From contig MU646331.1 in assembly GCA_026770585.1 (NCBI GenBank), positions 185,794 through 198,089 on the forward strand: DNA of 12,296 nt, given 5' to 3'. Below, in pieces: positions 1-5,655 of the stretch (positions are counted from its first letter, which is position 1; each line of letters starts with the position of its first letter). The translations under genes were made by a program, and so were the position numbers. The notes under the pieces were generated by a model. The model worked only from the letters and a program-made list of their open reading frames with translations. It was not told the DNA's origin and did not search any database. This DNA comes from Baffinella frigidus (taxonomy: Eukaryota; Cryptophyceae; Cryptomonadales; Baffinellaceae).

Positions 1-95
1 CCCACACACACAGTGAATTTCGAGGCGGATATCTTTCACCGCCTTCCGGAGCAAGTGATGAGTCTCCAACTGAAACAGCCACGATGCACGAGCCC

Positions 96-149
96 CCTCT
101 CGCCCCCCCAGCCTCTGTATGCCCGTCGCCTCCCTACAGAGGCGAGAGG
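96..149. repeat. imperfect hairpin
   Basis: The 9-bp arm GCCTCTGTA at 111-119 pairs with TACAGAGGC at 135-143. An outer stem CCTCTC at 96-101 pairs with GAGAGG at 144-149, leaving a C-rich bulge on the left side. No gene is recognised in the first 230 bases, so a structural or element-derived role cannot be separated from chance. The nested pairing makes pure chance less likely. Confidence 0.4.
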
Positions 150-231
150 ACGGGGAAGAAACGTGTGTCCAACTCACTAGGCCGCCGTGTATTCCCCTCC
201 CGAGGTCGTGTTAGGCTTAGAGGGGTTCCAC

Positions 232-401
232 AGCCAATCTGGTAGGACTTGGCCAGGGCGAACTTCCAACTTACCAAGATTCCAACTTCAAAAAGGGGTC
301 AAAGGCGAAAAAGCGCACCGATTCGAAATTACCTGGTGAAAATGGAACTCGGAAGTTCGCAACTTGGAAGTTCGCCCTGGCCAAGTCCTACCAGATTGGC
401 T
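232..401. mobile_element. foldback element with perfect 38-bp inverted repeats
   Basis: The left arm at 232-269 begins AGCCAATCTGGTAGG. It is the exact reverse complement of the right arm at 364-401, with no mismatch over 38 bp. The 94-bp interior is AT-richer and ends in further imperfect complementarity (TTCCAACTTC near 280-289 against GAACTCGGAAG near 347-357). The immediate flanks show no obvious target duplication. It could be a MITE-like element or an inverted duplication. The perfect arms suggest it is recent. The frame open at 249-482 runs through it and is not credible as a gene. Confidence 0.6.
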
Positions 402-633
402 CTACGCAAAGTCTTCTCGATGTTCCGCAGGGCCTGCAACGCCGACCTCCCTCAACCAACCGCTGCTGTAACGCAACTGTAGAGATTTAAGTAAAGTAAG
501 TGTGCAGGCGCTGCCCGTACGGCAAGGGCACTTCGGCATACTGCTGCCACTCGAGGCTAGAAGTGTGACTATTTTAAAACAGGGATTCTTTTACAAGTGA
601 AGAAAAAAATGTGTAGTAAATTTCACACAAATA
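402..633. other. no gene or repeat recognised
   Basis: I see mixed-composition DNA with short A-rich runs near 600-620 and no splice-bounded coding stretch. No RNA gene or repeat family shared with the rest of the window was found. Confidence 0.3.
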
Positions 634-686
634 GGGGCGTTTGGTCACGTATCGGGGGGGATTCCCCCAGATACGTGACCAAGCCC
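634..686. repeat. hairpin with 12-bp stem
   Basis: TTGGTCACGTAT at 641-652 pairs perfectly with ATACGTGACCAA at 671-682. The apex can be extended by pairing the G-run at 654-660 with CCCCC at 664-668, and GGG/CCC lie at the outer edge. It resembles the other foldback structures in the window but shares no sequence with them. Confidence 0.5.
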
Positions 687-781
687 GCCCGTGACTGGTA
701 CAAATGTTAACAACCCCACATTTAAAATACCCCCTCTTCCAGCCTCGAGTGGTGTACAGCAGCTGACGTTGACCGCGAATA

Positions 782-850
782 GCTGATTGAAACCACGTTA
801 GAATGGTTGATTAAAACCACCATTCTCTGTTTCGGTTGATTGGAACCAAC
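782..850 (+). repeat. three short GGTTGATT-AACCA repeats
   Basis: Related units of about 15 nt on the pattern gGTTGATTrrAACCA occur at 782-796, 805-820 and 834-850. They sit directly upstream of the putative splice acceptor at 868-869. If the downstream exon is real they lie in its intron, where GTTGAT-like words could contain a branch point. That is speculative. Confidence 0.35.
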
Positions 851-869
851 ATGCTCTCTCTATCTGCAG

Positions 870-1087
870 GGCACGGACACTTCGACATGATGGCGTACGA
901 GAAGTACAACGAGGGCAAGATGGTCGACCACGAGTTCTCCGACCAGGTCCGGGAAGCTCCTCTTTTGGAGTTTTCTAGAAACCGCGAGTTTGGAAAAGTG
1001 CCTGTCTCCCTACGGAGTGCGTACCGTAGGGTCCTACGGTTGTTCACTTGGGGTTATTCACGAAATCCCTGTGTAGCCCTCCGCTGA
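870..1087 (+). CDS. putative C-terminal exon of a TrpB2-like (tryptophan synthase beta-like) PLP enzyme, partial
   Basis: A pyrimidine-rich run ending in CTGCAG (AG at 868-869) looks like a 3' splice site. Translation from there, with GG completing a glycine codon (phase 1 intron), gives GHGHFDMMAYEKYNEGKMV and then DHEFSDQVREAP. In the TrpB-like PLP family (fold type II) an SGHGHFD-like glycine/histidine motif followed by an AY-x-x-Y segment lies near the C terminus, which is the basis for the name. I am recalling that motif, not citing a search. The exon could end at a donor (CAG|GTCCGG, boundary 946/947), or the frame runs on to TGA at 1085-1087, where the residues no longer look protein-like. 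No upstream exons are recognised at 1-860, so the rest of the gene lies outside or is lost. Two decayed copies follow. It could be a live terminal exon or a gene fragment. Confidence 0.42.
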
Positions 1088-1095
1088 GTGGAGAG

Positions 1096-1200
1096 ATGAT
1101 GGTGTACGAGAAGTACACCGAGGGCAAGATGGTGATGACCATTTGCCACGGAAATTACCACGAAAATTACCACGAGTTCTCGGACCAGGTCCGCAACCCT
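1096..1200 (+). pseudogene. second copy of the TrpB2-like C-terminal exon, with in-frame expansion
   Basis: The stretch MMVYEKYTEGKMV, followed after 11 extra codons by YHEFSDQVR, repeats the first copy closely at DNA level. The glycine/histidine motif is missing: the codons before MMVYEKY read LSGE, with no HGHFD. A 33-nt in-frame insertion, containing a tandem duplication of a CACGrAAATTAC unit, separates KMV from HEF. The CAG|GTCCG junction seen in copy 1 is conserved at 1186-1191. The frame continues to TGA at 1315-1317 with no further family resemblance. It is a duplicated, decayed exon; a diverging alternative exon is possible but less likely. Confidence 0.45.
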
Positions 1201-1317
1201 CTCGCTTCTTGCTTCTTGCTGCTTAGAAGGGGGGAAAGTTGTTGGTTGTTGGTTCTTTGTAAGCAGCGCGTAAACAGAACTGTTGGGACGAACGTGCACG
1301 CCAGCCGTTGTACCTGA

Positions 1318-1389
1318 AACGAGGGCAAGGTGGTCGACCACCAGTTCTCCGACCAGGTCCGGGAAATGCCTGATACAGACCTTGATTAA
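1318..1389 (+). pseudogene. third, 5'-truncated copy of the TrpB2-like C-terminal exon
   Basis: The codons read NEGKVVDHQFSDQVREMPD followed by TDLD and TAA at 1387-1389. Homology to copy 1 starts at the asparagine codon. Just upstream, TAC and AAC are split by a 4-nt CTGA that creates an in-frame TGA (1315-1317) and shifts the reading frame relative to the expected EKY. This copy carries the most natural terminus of the three, with a short acidic tail and a stop soon after the conserved block. It may preserve the ancestral C-terminal end. Confidence 0.42.
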
Positions 1390-1643
1390 TGCCACATTCC
1401 GCAGCAACTGGATGCGCGCGAGAGAATCGTTTATTGAATCCAACATGGCCGCAGTGCAGAACACCCCGCGGTTGGTGGTGCTTTCCAGAGCCCACAAAAA
1501 AACCCATGTGCTCTACAAGTTGTCACCGAACGGGTGTTGCGAGCCACCGTGTATTCTCTTCCACACGAGGCTATCCATGCGAACAGATTCATAAGTTAAT
1601 TATTGGATTATTGCCCAGGAAACACGCCAAACGTCAGCATTTA
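1390..1643. other. no gene or repeat recognised
   Basis: Open frames cross this stretch (for example 1389-1766 on +), but their translations show no motif, compositional signal or splice context I can support. It separates the TrpB-like fragments from the hairpin at 1644. Confidence 0.3.
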
Positions 1644-1681
1644 ATCACGTTTCCGTACGGACATCCGTACGGAAACGTGAT
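1644..1681. repeat. perfect 18-bp stem, 2-nt loop palindrome
   Basis: ATCACGTTTCCGTACGGA at 1644-1661 is followed by CA and its exact reverse complement at 1664-1681. Each arm itself contains the palindrome CCGTACGG. An almost loopless 38-bp palindrome is expected to extrude or delete easily, so its perfection suggests a recent origin or selection. It is followed by an AT-rich run (ACAAATTTTAAAATG). It matches no TIR family in the window. Confidence 0.7.
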
Positions 1682-1808
1682 CATTTCCCCACAAATTTTA
1701 AAATGTTCTTTTATTCTGTTCGCATGGATAGCCTCGTGTGGTTCCGTGGTGGCCTGGCAAGACTAGAACCCAACCGCCAAAACACTCTGCCCGCGAGAGG
1801 TGCATCAG

Positions 1809-1853
1809 TAAGGCTAGATCTAAGGCTGGATCTCAGATCTCAGGCTGGATCCA
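1809..1853 (+). repeat. short AGGCTGGATCT repeats
   Basis: The words AGGCTAGATCT, AGGCTGGATCT and AGGCTGGATCC occur about 13-19 nt apart, interspersed with CAGATCT. This is a small simple repeat with no assigned function. Confidence 0.45.
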
Positions 1854-1890
1854 AGACTAAGAGCTAAACGCCTCGACTAGCACAGGTTCT

Positions 1891-2058
1891 GAGCCTCAGC
1901 CTCACCCCCCCCTGCCTCCACATCAAGATATGGCCATAGATAGGCCTACTGTAGGGTCCTAGGGGTGTGTGCCTCTTTATGATCGAGGTAACCATGTACA
2001 TGTCTCACAGGTGATGAGCCTCAACCTCACTCCCTCCGCCCCCACACCAGGATATGGC
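1891..2058 (+). repeat. direct repeat flanking a degenerate A element
   Basis: GAGCCTCAGCCTCAC followed about 13 nt later by CCACATCAAGATATGGC (1891-1934) recurs as GAGCCTCAACCTCAC and CCACACCAGGATATGGC (2016-2058). The 1929-1998 A half-element lies between the copies. The arrangement could reflect a local tandem duplication into which, or out of which, an element moved. Confidence 0.5.
1929..1998 (-). mobile_element. family A element, degenerate right half
   Basis: The run GCCTACTGTAGGGTCCTAG, a G-rich spacer, then CTTTATGATCGAGGTA and the end CATGTA match the right half of the intact A copies (compare 7273-7335), with scattered substitutions in the terminal repeat. The left half is missing or unrecognisable. 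Core order matches the inverted group (with 3786-3902 and 7234-7335). Its divergence marks it as one of the oldest copies. Confidence 0.55.
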
Positions 2059-2085
2059 GCTCGCGCTCGCTGCCATCCCCAACGT

Positions 2086-2178
2086 CCCGGGCTACTAGGT
2101 CTTCCACCGCGCGCTTTACAAAAATGGCTTTACAAGAATAGCCTGCCCACGGGCCCACCTCGGGACCAAAAAGACTGG
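2086..2178 (-). repeat. J repeat copy 1
   Basis: The segment runs from CCCGGGCTACTAGGTCTTCC through a duplicated GGCTTTACAA / TTTACAAAAAT word to TGCCCACGGGCCCACCTCGG. It is about 90% identical by eye to 3052-3142 and partly to 2289-2355. A further fragment of its right end (TGCCCACGGGCCCGCCTTGG) sits near 2185-2205. On the minus strand all three copies are open in the same frame and give a peptide ending AVEDLVAR or AVEDLGG. No known family is recognised. Confidence 0.6.
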
Positions 2179-2238
2179 CGACTGCCCACGGGCCCGCCTT
2201 GGGACCTCCCAGACAGCACAACGTACTAGTACCACAGA

Positions 2239-2290
2239 GAGTGTCAGACACACACTCCCAGGACAAGACTGGGTGTCGGACACACCCTCC
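2239..2290. repeat. two tandem GTGTC-hairpin words
   Basis: GAGTGTCAGACACACACTCC (2239-2258) and GGGTGTCGGACACACCCTCC (2271-2290) are diverged direct copies, and each can fold on itself (GAGTGT/ACACTC, GGGTGT/ACACCC). Several matched changes keep the stems paired. Confidence 0.45.
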
Positions 2291-2355
2291 TAGGTCCTCC
2301 ACCGCACGCTTTACAAAAATAGCCTGGCGAGTGCCCACGGGCCCGCCTCGGGACC
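2289..2355 (-). repeat. J repeat copy 2
   Basis: CCTAGGTCCTCCACCGCACG, then TTTACAAAAATAGCCTGG and TGCCCACGGGCCCGCCTCGG, match copies 1 and 3. The internal GGCTTTACAA duplication is absent. The terminal GCCCGCCTCGGGACC word is repeated once more at 2361-2375. The minus-strand frame reads AIFVKRAVEDLGG. Confidence 0.55.
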
Positions 2356-2393
2356 CAGCGGCCCGCCTCGGGACCGCTCGGAACGCGCAGCGT

Positions 2394-2500
2394 GTAGAGT
2401 GCGCCTGACCTCTCTCTCGAGGTCCTGCTTAATTAACCAGAGCTCAAGTGTGAAGGCTTAAGACCTCACGTGGTATCAATGAAGGTCCCTGTCGCACAAC
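2394..2500 (+). repeat. E repeat copy 1
   Basis: A 35-bp block (GTAGAGTGCGCCTGACCTCT and on to GGTCCTGC) and a second block starting ATCAATGAAGGTCC recur at 4468-4502 and 4515-4539. The spacer is shorter in the second copy. Copy 1 is followed 16 nt later by a B element, and copy 2 is directly followed by an A element. Confidence 0.55.
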
Positions 2501-2516
2501 TTGTCGTGGCCGTCCC

Positions 2517-2620
2517 TATCCCTCAAGTGGCGAGTAGGCTCATACGCTCTACCGTAGGGCCCTAGGACCTGCCTAGAACCTCTTGGGGGTCAATTTTGAC
2601 CCCCTCGCCACATAAGGATA
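2517..2620 (+). mobile_element. family B foldback element, copy 1 (diverged)
   Basis: It begins TATCCCTCAAGTGGCGAGTA and ends CGCCACATAAGGATA. The interior holds CTACCGTAGGGCCCTAGGAC, an imperfect CCTAG repeat and a GGGGGTCAATTTTGACCCCC palindrome. It is the most diverged of the + strand B copies, with substitutions in both terminal repeats. Family B spans about 104-109 bp and is too short to encode protein. TA at both ends suggests TA target duplication, as in Tc1/mariner-type MITEs. Confidence 0.75.
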
Positions 2621-2805
2621 TCTGGGTTACAAGAAAACAGAACTTAAGAACCCGCACCGGATGTGGGGCCTGCATGTTCTTAATTCAGTACAGGCCGTCA
2701 CACCACACAGTGGGCTACCAACGGATTTTCGGCCCAAGTCGGGCTGGGCCACCTTTCCGTTACCTTATCCGTAGGAACCCCCCTATGCCCCTGCGAGTTG
2801 CCGAC

Positions 2806-2852
2806 CGTAGGGTCCTATGCCGTATCGCTTATGGGTTATTCGAAATCCCTTC
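2806..2852 (+). repeat. repeat shared with 1022-1072
   Basis: ACCGTAGGGTCCTA, then GCTTATGGGTTATTC and GAAATCCCT, parallel ACCGTAGGGTCCTACGG, ACTTGGGGTTATTC and ACGAAATCCCT at 1023-1072. The first block is the core palindrome also found inside A and B elements. These two copies lack A or B termini. Confidence 0.4.
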
Positions 2853-3051
2853 GAAGTCCGCTGTGCCACGCCAGAGCCTTCGAGGGGGTCAATTTTTTTA
2901 CAGCGCCTCAAGAAGCGCTTGTTGACTTTTGAAAACCACTGCCTTGATGAGGAATTGACTTTTGGAGACCCCTTCCTAGACTCTGGAGTGGTGTGGCTTG
3001 CTCCAGCACCTGAAGAATCCCGAAGACGATCCCAATCTGGAAGACGTGCGC

Positions 3052-3142
3052 CCCGGGCTACTAGGTCTTCCACCGCGCACTCTACAAAACTGGCTTTACA
3101 AAAATAGCCTGCCCACGGGCCCACCTCGGGACAAAAAAGGGT
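3052..3142 (-). repeat. J repeat copy 3
   Basis: Same order of words as copy 1: CCCGGGCTACTAGGTCTTCC, CACTCTACAAAACTGGC, TTTACAAAAATAGCC and TGCCCACGGGCCCACCTCGG. It ends against a 9-bp-stem hairpin, GGGTGGGGT / ACCCCACCC, at 3139-3158. Confidence 0.6.
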
Positions 3143-3213
3143 GGGGTACACCCCACCCTCCGACCACTCCAGCAACCCTGCGATCAGCGCCACTTGAGAG
3201 GACCCAGTCGATC

Positions 3214-3318
3214 TATCCCTGAAGTGGCCAGTAGGCGCATACGCCCTACCGTAGGGCCCTAGGACCTGCCTAGGACCTCTTGGGGGTCAAATTTGACCCC
3301 CTGGCCACTTAAGGGATA
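3214..3318 (+). mobile_element. family B foldback element, copy 2
   Basis: The left end TATCCCTGAAGTGGCCAGTA and right end CTGGCCACTTAAGGGATA are nearly perfect inverted repeats. Inside are CTACCGTAGGGCCCTAGGAC, GCCTAGGACC and GGGGGTCAAATTTGACCCCC. The final TA at 3317-3318 runs straight into the left terminus of the next A element, whose usual CA after TA is missing. The two elements therefore share one junction. Confidence 0.85.
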
Positions 3319-3733
3319 GGGGTACCTCGCTCATGAGAACCATGGCTTTTCTGCAGAACAAGTTCCAGTGTCTGACTATGTTGGGAGCTCGAAAAACCTA
3401 AAGGACTTAAAACCGAACCCCCCCGACCCTACAGTAGACCTATTGTAGAAATGGGCTCCGCGCGGATTTTCAAATCGTGAGGTGAGGAGGTCAGGAACGT
3501 CAAAAAATCGAAAAATCGACGAAAAATTGAATTTGTGCTATGTTACGGGTGGTTAATTTTATTTTGGGTATCTTTCCCATGCCTAAGATATCATAAAAGT
3601 TCATTTTCGACGATTTTTTATCTCCTGACCTCATTTCCTGACCTGACCCTGAATCCGCGCGGAGCCCATTTCTACAATATGCCTAGGGTTCTAGGGGGGG
3701 GCGGCAGTTTCTCATGAGCGAGGTACCCCTGTA
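3317..3733 (+). mobile_element. family A element enlarged by nested insertions
   Basis: The terminal repeats GGGGTACCTCGCTCATGAGA (left) and TCTCATGAGCGAGGTACCCC (right, ending GTA at 3733) delimit 417 bp, against about 120 bp for intact A copies. Two interior segments account for the excess. About 73 bp lies between the left repeat and the core (roughly 3339-3411), possibly flanked by AACC. The TA-flanked element C occupies 3443-3677. Both terminal repeats carry the same TCATGAGA variant where most copies have TCATAAGA. This suggests the two ends have been homogenised or that this is a subfamily. The frame at 3535-3717 is not supported as a gene. Confidence 0.8.
3443..3677. mobile_element. 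element C: nested TA-flanked foldback element
   Basis: The left end TGTAGAAATGGGCTCCGCGC (3444 on) and the right end GCGCGGAGCCCATTTCTACA (to 3676) are exact inverted repeats. With the flanking TA/TA the match spans 28 bp. Interior sequence continues imperfect complementarity: GAGGTCAGG and AATCGACGAAAAATTGAA on the left, TTCATTTTCGACGATT and CCTGACCTC on the right. Removing 3443-3677 plus one TA leaves GACCTATGCCTAGG, the uninterrupted core of other A copies. It is AT-richer than its host element. No coding capacity is visible. Confidence 0.85.
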
Positions 3734-3740
3734 ACGGCCC

Positions 3741-3785
3741 GAGGCGGGCTCGTCCCAGGCTAGGTTCTCAGAGGCGGGCTCGTCC
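3741..3785 (+). repeat. 15-bp direct repeat, period 30
   Basis: GAGGCGGGCTCGTCC occurs at 3741-3755 and 3771-3785, between two A elements. A related word, CGAGGCGGGCTTGT, appears at 5278-5291. Confidence 0.5.
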
Positions 3786-3902
3786 TACAGGGGTACCTCG
3801 CTCATCAGAAAGCACCCCCTAGGACCATCATAGGGCCCTAGGCACAGTCCTACTGTAGGGTCCTGGGAGGAGGCGCTTTCTTAGGAGCGAGGTACCCGTG
3901 TA
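3786..3902 (-). mobile_element. family A element, inverted core orientation
   Basis: It begins TACAGGGGTACCTCGCTCAT and ends AGGAGCGAGGTACCCGTGTA. The interior is CCTAGGACCATCATAGGGCC followed by CTAGGCACAGTCCTACTGTA, the reverse order of the 8017-8137 copy. The right terminal repeat has CCGTGTA where other copies have CCCTGTA, plus an AGGAGC variant. At 117 bp it is otherwise complete. Confidence 0.88.
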
Positions 3903-3903
3903 A

Positions 3904-3974
3904 AGCCTCGGGGCTTGTTGGGAGCGTTGGGTGGTTTGGTTACCCCAAACCACTCAACACTCCCAACTGAGGCT
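3904..3974. repeat. long imperfect hairpin
   Basis: TTGGGAGCGTTGGGTGGTTT (from 3918) pairs with AAACCACTCAACACTCCCAA (to 3965) with two G-T type mismatches, and a second stem AGCCTC / GAGGCT lies outside. It sits in the 93-bp spacer between two A elements and could be another small foldback element. No TA or other target duplication is evident. Confidence 0.55.
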
Positions 3975-3995
3975 GTTGCAAATGCTGGCACAAAG

Positions 3996-4114
3996 TACAG
4001 GGGTACCTCGCTCATCAGGGGGCGCACCCCCTACGACCCTGCAGTAGGCGTATCTATGGCCCTACGATGGTCCTAGAGGGGAAGGAGCCTCCTGGTGAGC
4101 GAGGTACCCCTGTA
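3996..4114 (+). mobile_element. family A element
   Basis: The left end TACAGGGGTACCTCGCTCAT and right end GTGAGCGAGGTACCCCTGTA bracket a diverged core (CCCTACGACCCTGCAGTAGG, then CTATGGCCCTACGATGGTCC). The sub-terminal AAGAAACCGCC segment has decayed on both sides. At 119 bp it is otherwise full length. Core orientation matches 8017-8137. Confidence 0.85.
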
Positions 4115-4162
4115 GTGGAGGGAGGGGGCGCCGCTTATTGTGCGCAGCGCACGACTAACTGC

Positions 4163-4280
4163 GGGCAGGTTTAGGGCTGGGTTCAGGGTTCAGGGTTCAG
4201 GGTTCAGGGTTCAGGGTTCAGGGTTCAGGGTTCAAGGTTAAGGGTTAAGGGTTGAGGGTTTGGAGTTTAGGGTAAAGGTT
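4163..4280 (+). repeat. interstitial telomere-like heptamers (TTCAGGG)
   Basis: About seven consecutive TTCAGGG units (roughly 4178-4235) grade into TTAAGGG, TTGAGGG and TTTAGGG variants up to about 4280. The array is G-rich on the + strand. The homogeneous TTCAGGG block looks like a local expansion of a variant of the TTTAGGG telomere heptamer. Confidence 0.85.
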
Positions 4281-4372
4281 GAAGGCTTTCGTGTTGAGAA
4301 AAAACAAGATAAAACATTTTTAAAAAGCCATTTCAGCTTTCAAATGTGGCCAACCACAACTTTAGGGATATA

Positions 4373-4417
4373 AATTGGAGCCGTGTTCCGCTGTCTTATG
4401 AGCGAGGTACCCCTGTA
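4373..4417 (-). mobile_element. family A solo right terminal repeat, fused to D repeat
   Basis: CTTATGAGCGAGGTACCCCT followed by GTA ends at 4417. No core or left end precedes it. Instead AAATTGGAGCCGTGTTCCGC, a D-repeat word, abuts it. The element was truncated or recombined. The same D word occurs at 5299-5334, 5611 and 6017. Confidence 0.65.
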
Positions 4418-4467
4418 AAGTATCGAGAGTTTGGACGCGTGTTTTCTCGCCGACGGTGCGTGTACAT

Positions 4468-4539
4468 GTAGTGTGCGCATGACCTCTCTCTCGAAGTCCT
4501 GCGTGCCATGCGCCATCAATGCAGGTCTCTCACACACAA
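4468..4539 (+). repeat. E repeat copy 2
   Basis: GTAGTGTGCGCATGACCTCT through AAGTCCTGC (4468-4502) and ATCAATGCAGGTCTCTCACA (4515 on) match 2394-2428 and 2475-2500. The TA of the next A element starts immediately after it. Confidence 0.55.
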
Positions 4540-4660
4540 TACAGGGGTACCTCGCCCATAAGAAACCGCCACCCTCTAGGAACCTACAGCAGGCATATGT
4601 CTAGGGTCCTATGGTGGTCCTAGGGGGGTGGGCGTTTCTTGTGAGCGAGGTACCCCTGTA
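4540..4660 (+). mobile_element. family A element
   Basis: The left end is TACAGGGGTACCTCGCCCAT and the right end GTGAGCGAGGTACCCCTGTA. AAGAAACCGCC on the left faces GGGCGTTTCTT on the right. The core CCTACAGCAGGC, CTAGGGTCCTATGGTGGTCC has the 8017-8137 orientation. At 121 bp it is complete. It is inserted directly at the end of an E repeat, so the flanks read CACACAA-TA and TA-GCCTTCG. Confidence 0.9.
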
Positions 4661-5298
4661 GCCTTCGTGCGGTCCTCCTCCAGCTCGGTCTCGCTCCCTG
4701 CGGTCGCAAGACCACGCTGCCGCACTTCTGCCAAAAGCGGCTCCACCCTCGGGGAGAGACTGAGTGGGGTATGACATGGACCGATCATAATCTGGTAACG
4801 GCACGGGTTAGGCAACAACGGCGGAATCCTTTTGAATAAATTCAGCAATCAGTAATGAGTAACCGTCATCGAGGAAGCTGCCGCGAGCTTGGGGGAAAAG
4901 CTTGATCGCTGTTTCTCTGGGGTAATATCCCCAGACACCCCTTACGAGCCGTGCTCGGTGAGTGGATTATCCTAGAAACCCCAGAGTTTCGTCATCCTGC
5001 CCCCCCCGGTGCATGCTTGCACTCCAAAAGCTGCGAGATCAGCCTTTCGGAGAGCGCATCCGCAGTAGGTTGTGTCTGCAATAAAATCTGTGCCCCTCAA
5101 GACGTAAATAAAGGAGAATGCCGGACACTATGTCCTGCCTTATCTTGCAGATCGAACGATGTAGGTTTATTGATTTGTACTGAACCTGTCGTATTAAGAC
5201 TCTGTTCTCCCAGCCGGACATTAGGCCCAGGTGTGATGTCCGCCCTTCGCCTGTCTGATATCTGTGCGAGCGGTCCCGAGGCGGGCTTGTACGCATCA
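4661..5298. other. no gene recognised
   Basis: This is the longest stretch without an obvious repeat. Open frames exist on both strands (4951-5301 on +, 116 codons; 5039-5380 on -, 113 codons), but neither translation shows a known domain, signal peptide or splice context I can defend. Composition is closer to balanced than the surrounding repeats. If an unrecognised gene or old retroelement fragment exists in the window, this is where I would look. Confidence 0.3.
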
Positions 5299-5334
5299 TG
5301 AATTGGAGCCGTTTTGTGAATTGGAGCCGTTTTG
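5299..5334 (+). repeat. perfect 18-bp tandem duplication (D word)
   Basis: TGAATTGGAGCCGTTTTG occurs twice head to tail with no mismatch. The TTGGAGCC word recurs at 4373, 5611 and 6017, so the unit belongs to a dispersed small repeat (D). Confidence 0.75.
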
Positions 5335-5349
5335 TGACGAAATCCGCCA

Positions 5350-5392
5350 AGAGCCCACCTTTTCGGATGAAAATCGCCAAAGGGTGGGCTCT
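5350..5392. repeat. hairpin
   Basis: AGAGCCCACCTTT (5350-5362) pairs with AAAGGGTGGGCTCT (5379-5392), with a single bulged base. The loop is TCGGATGAAAATCGCC. It lies directly after the D tandem and is followed by a T-run, so it superficially resembles a terminator. In this eukaryotic context that reading is not supported. Confidence 0.45.
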
Positions 5393-5590
5393 GGGTTTTT
5401 AGTATCACCCTTTTGATCAGTGCGACGCGAACGGGCGCGAGGTGGGGGGGGGGCGAGGTTTATTAAGTTGACATACACGGCCGCTTCACGCCAGAGGGGG
5501 AGGTGGGACGAGACCAGAGGGCTGTAGCTGCCCGTAACCACCCCGGAGGGTGGGTATGGAAAAAGAAGTCTCGCCGAGGAAAGGACGGCC

Positions 5591-5655
5591 CAATCCCGCA
5601 AAGTTCGTGCTTGGAGCCGTTAGATTTCTCGAAGGGCTCCAATTCCAACAATTGT
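5591..5655 (+). repeat. D repeat copy
   Basis: CAATCCCGCAAAGTTCGTGC, TTGGAGCCGTTAGATTT and CAATTCCAACAATT parallel 6002-6047, which lacks about 14 nt (TCTCGAAGGGCTCC). The 14 nt make an inverted repeat with the start (TTGGAGCC / GGCTCCAA at 5611-5618 and 5635-5642). Confidence 0.55.

Larger units (their letters stand above)
2783..3193 (-). other. 136-codon open frame overlapping J repeat, coding status doubtful
   Basis: This is the longest minus-strand frame in the area. Its N-terminal third is the J repeat copy 3 peptide (GPWAGYFCKASFVECAVEDL) and the remainder is Arg/Lys-rich with no motif. Only the J portion is shared with other copies in frame, which gives weak support for past coding. 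It also crosses a repeat shared with 1022-1072, which argues against an intact gene. Confidence 0.12.

Noticed and set aside
249-482. 77-codon frame near the left edge
   Set aside because: It is built largely from the two arms and loop of the 232-401 inverted repeat.
4951-5380. Opposed frames of 113 and 116 codons considered as a gene or retroelement fragment
   Set aside because: No motif of reverse transcriptase, RNase H, integrase or any other family could be defended, and no splice context was visible.
5350-5400. Hairpin followed by T-run as a rho-independent terminator
   Set aside because: The surrounding sequence is eukaryotic repeat DNA with no adjacent gene, and the stem fits the many foldback repeats here.
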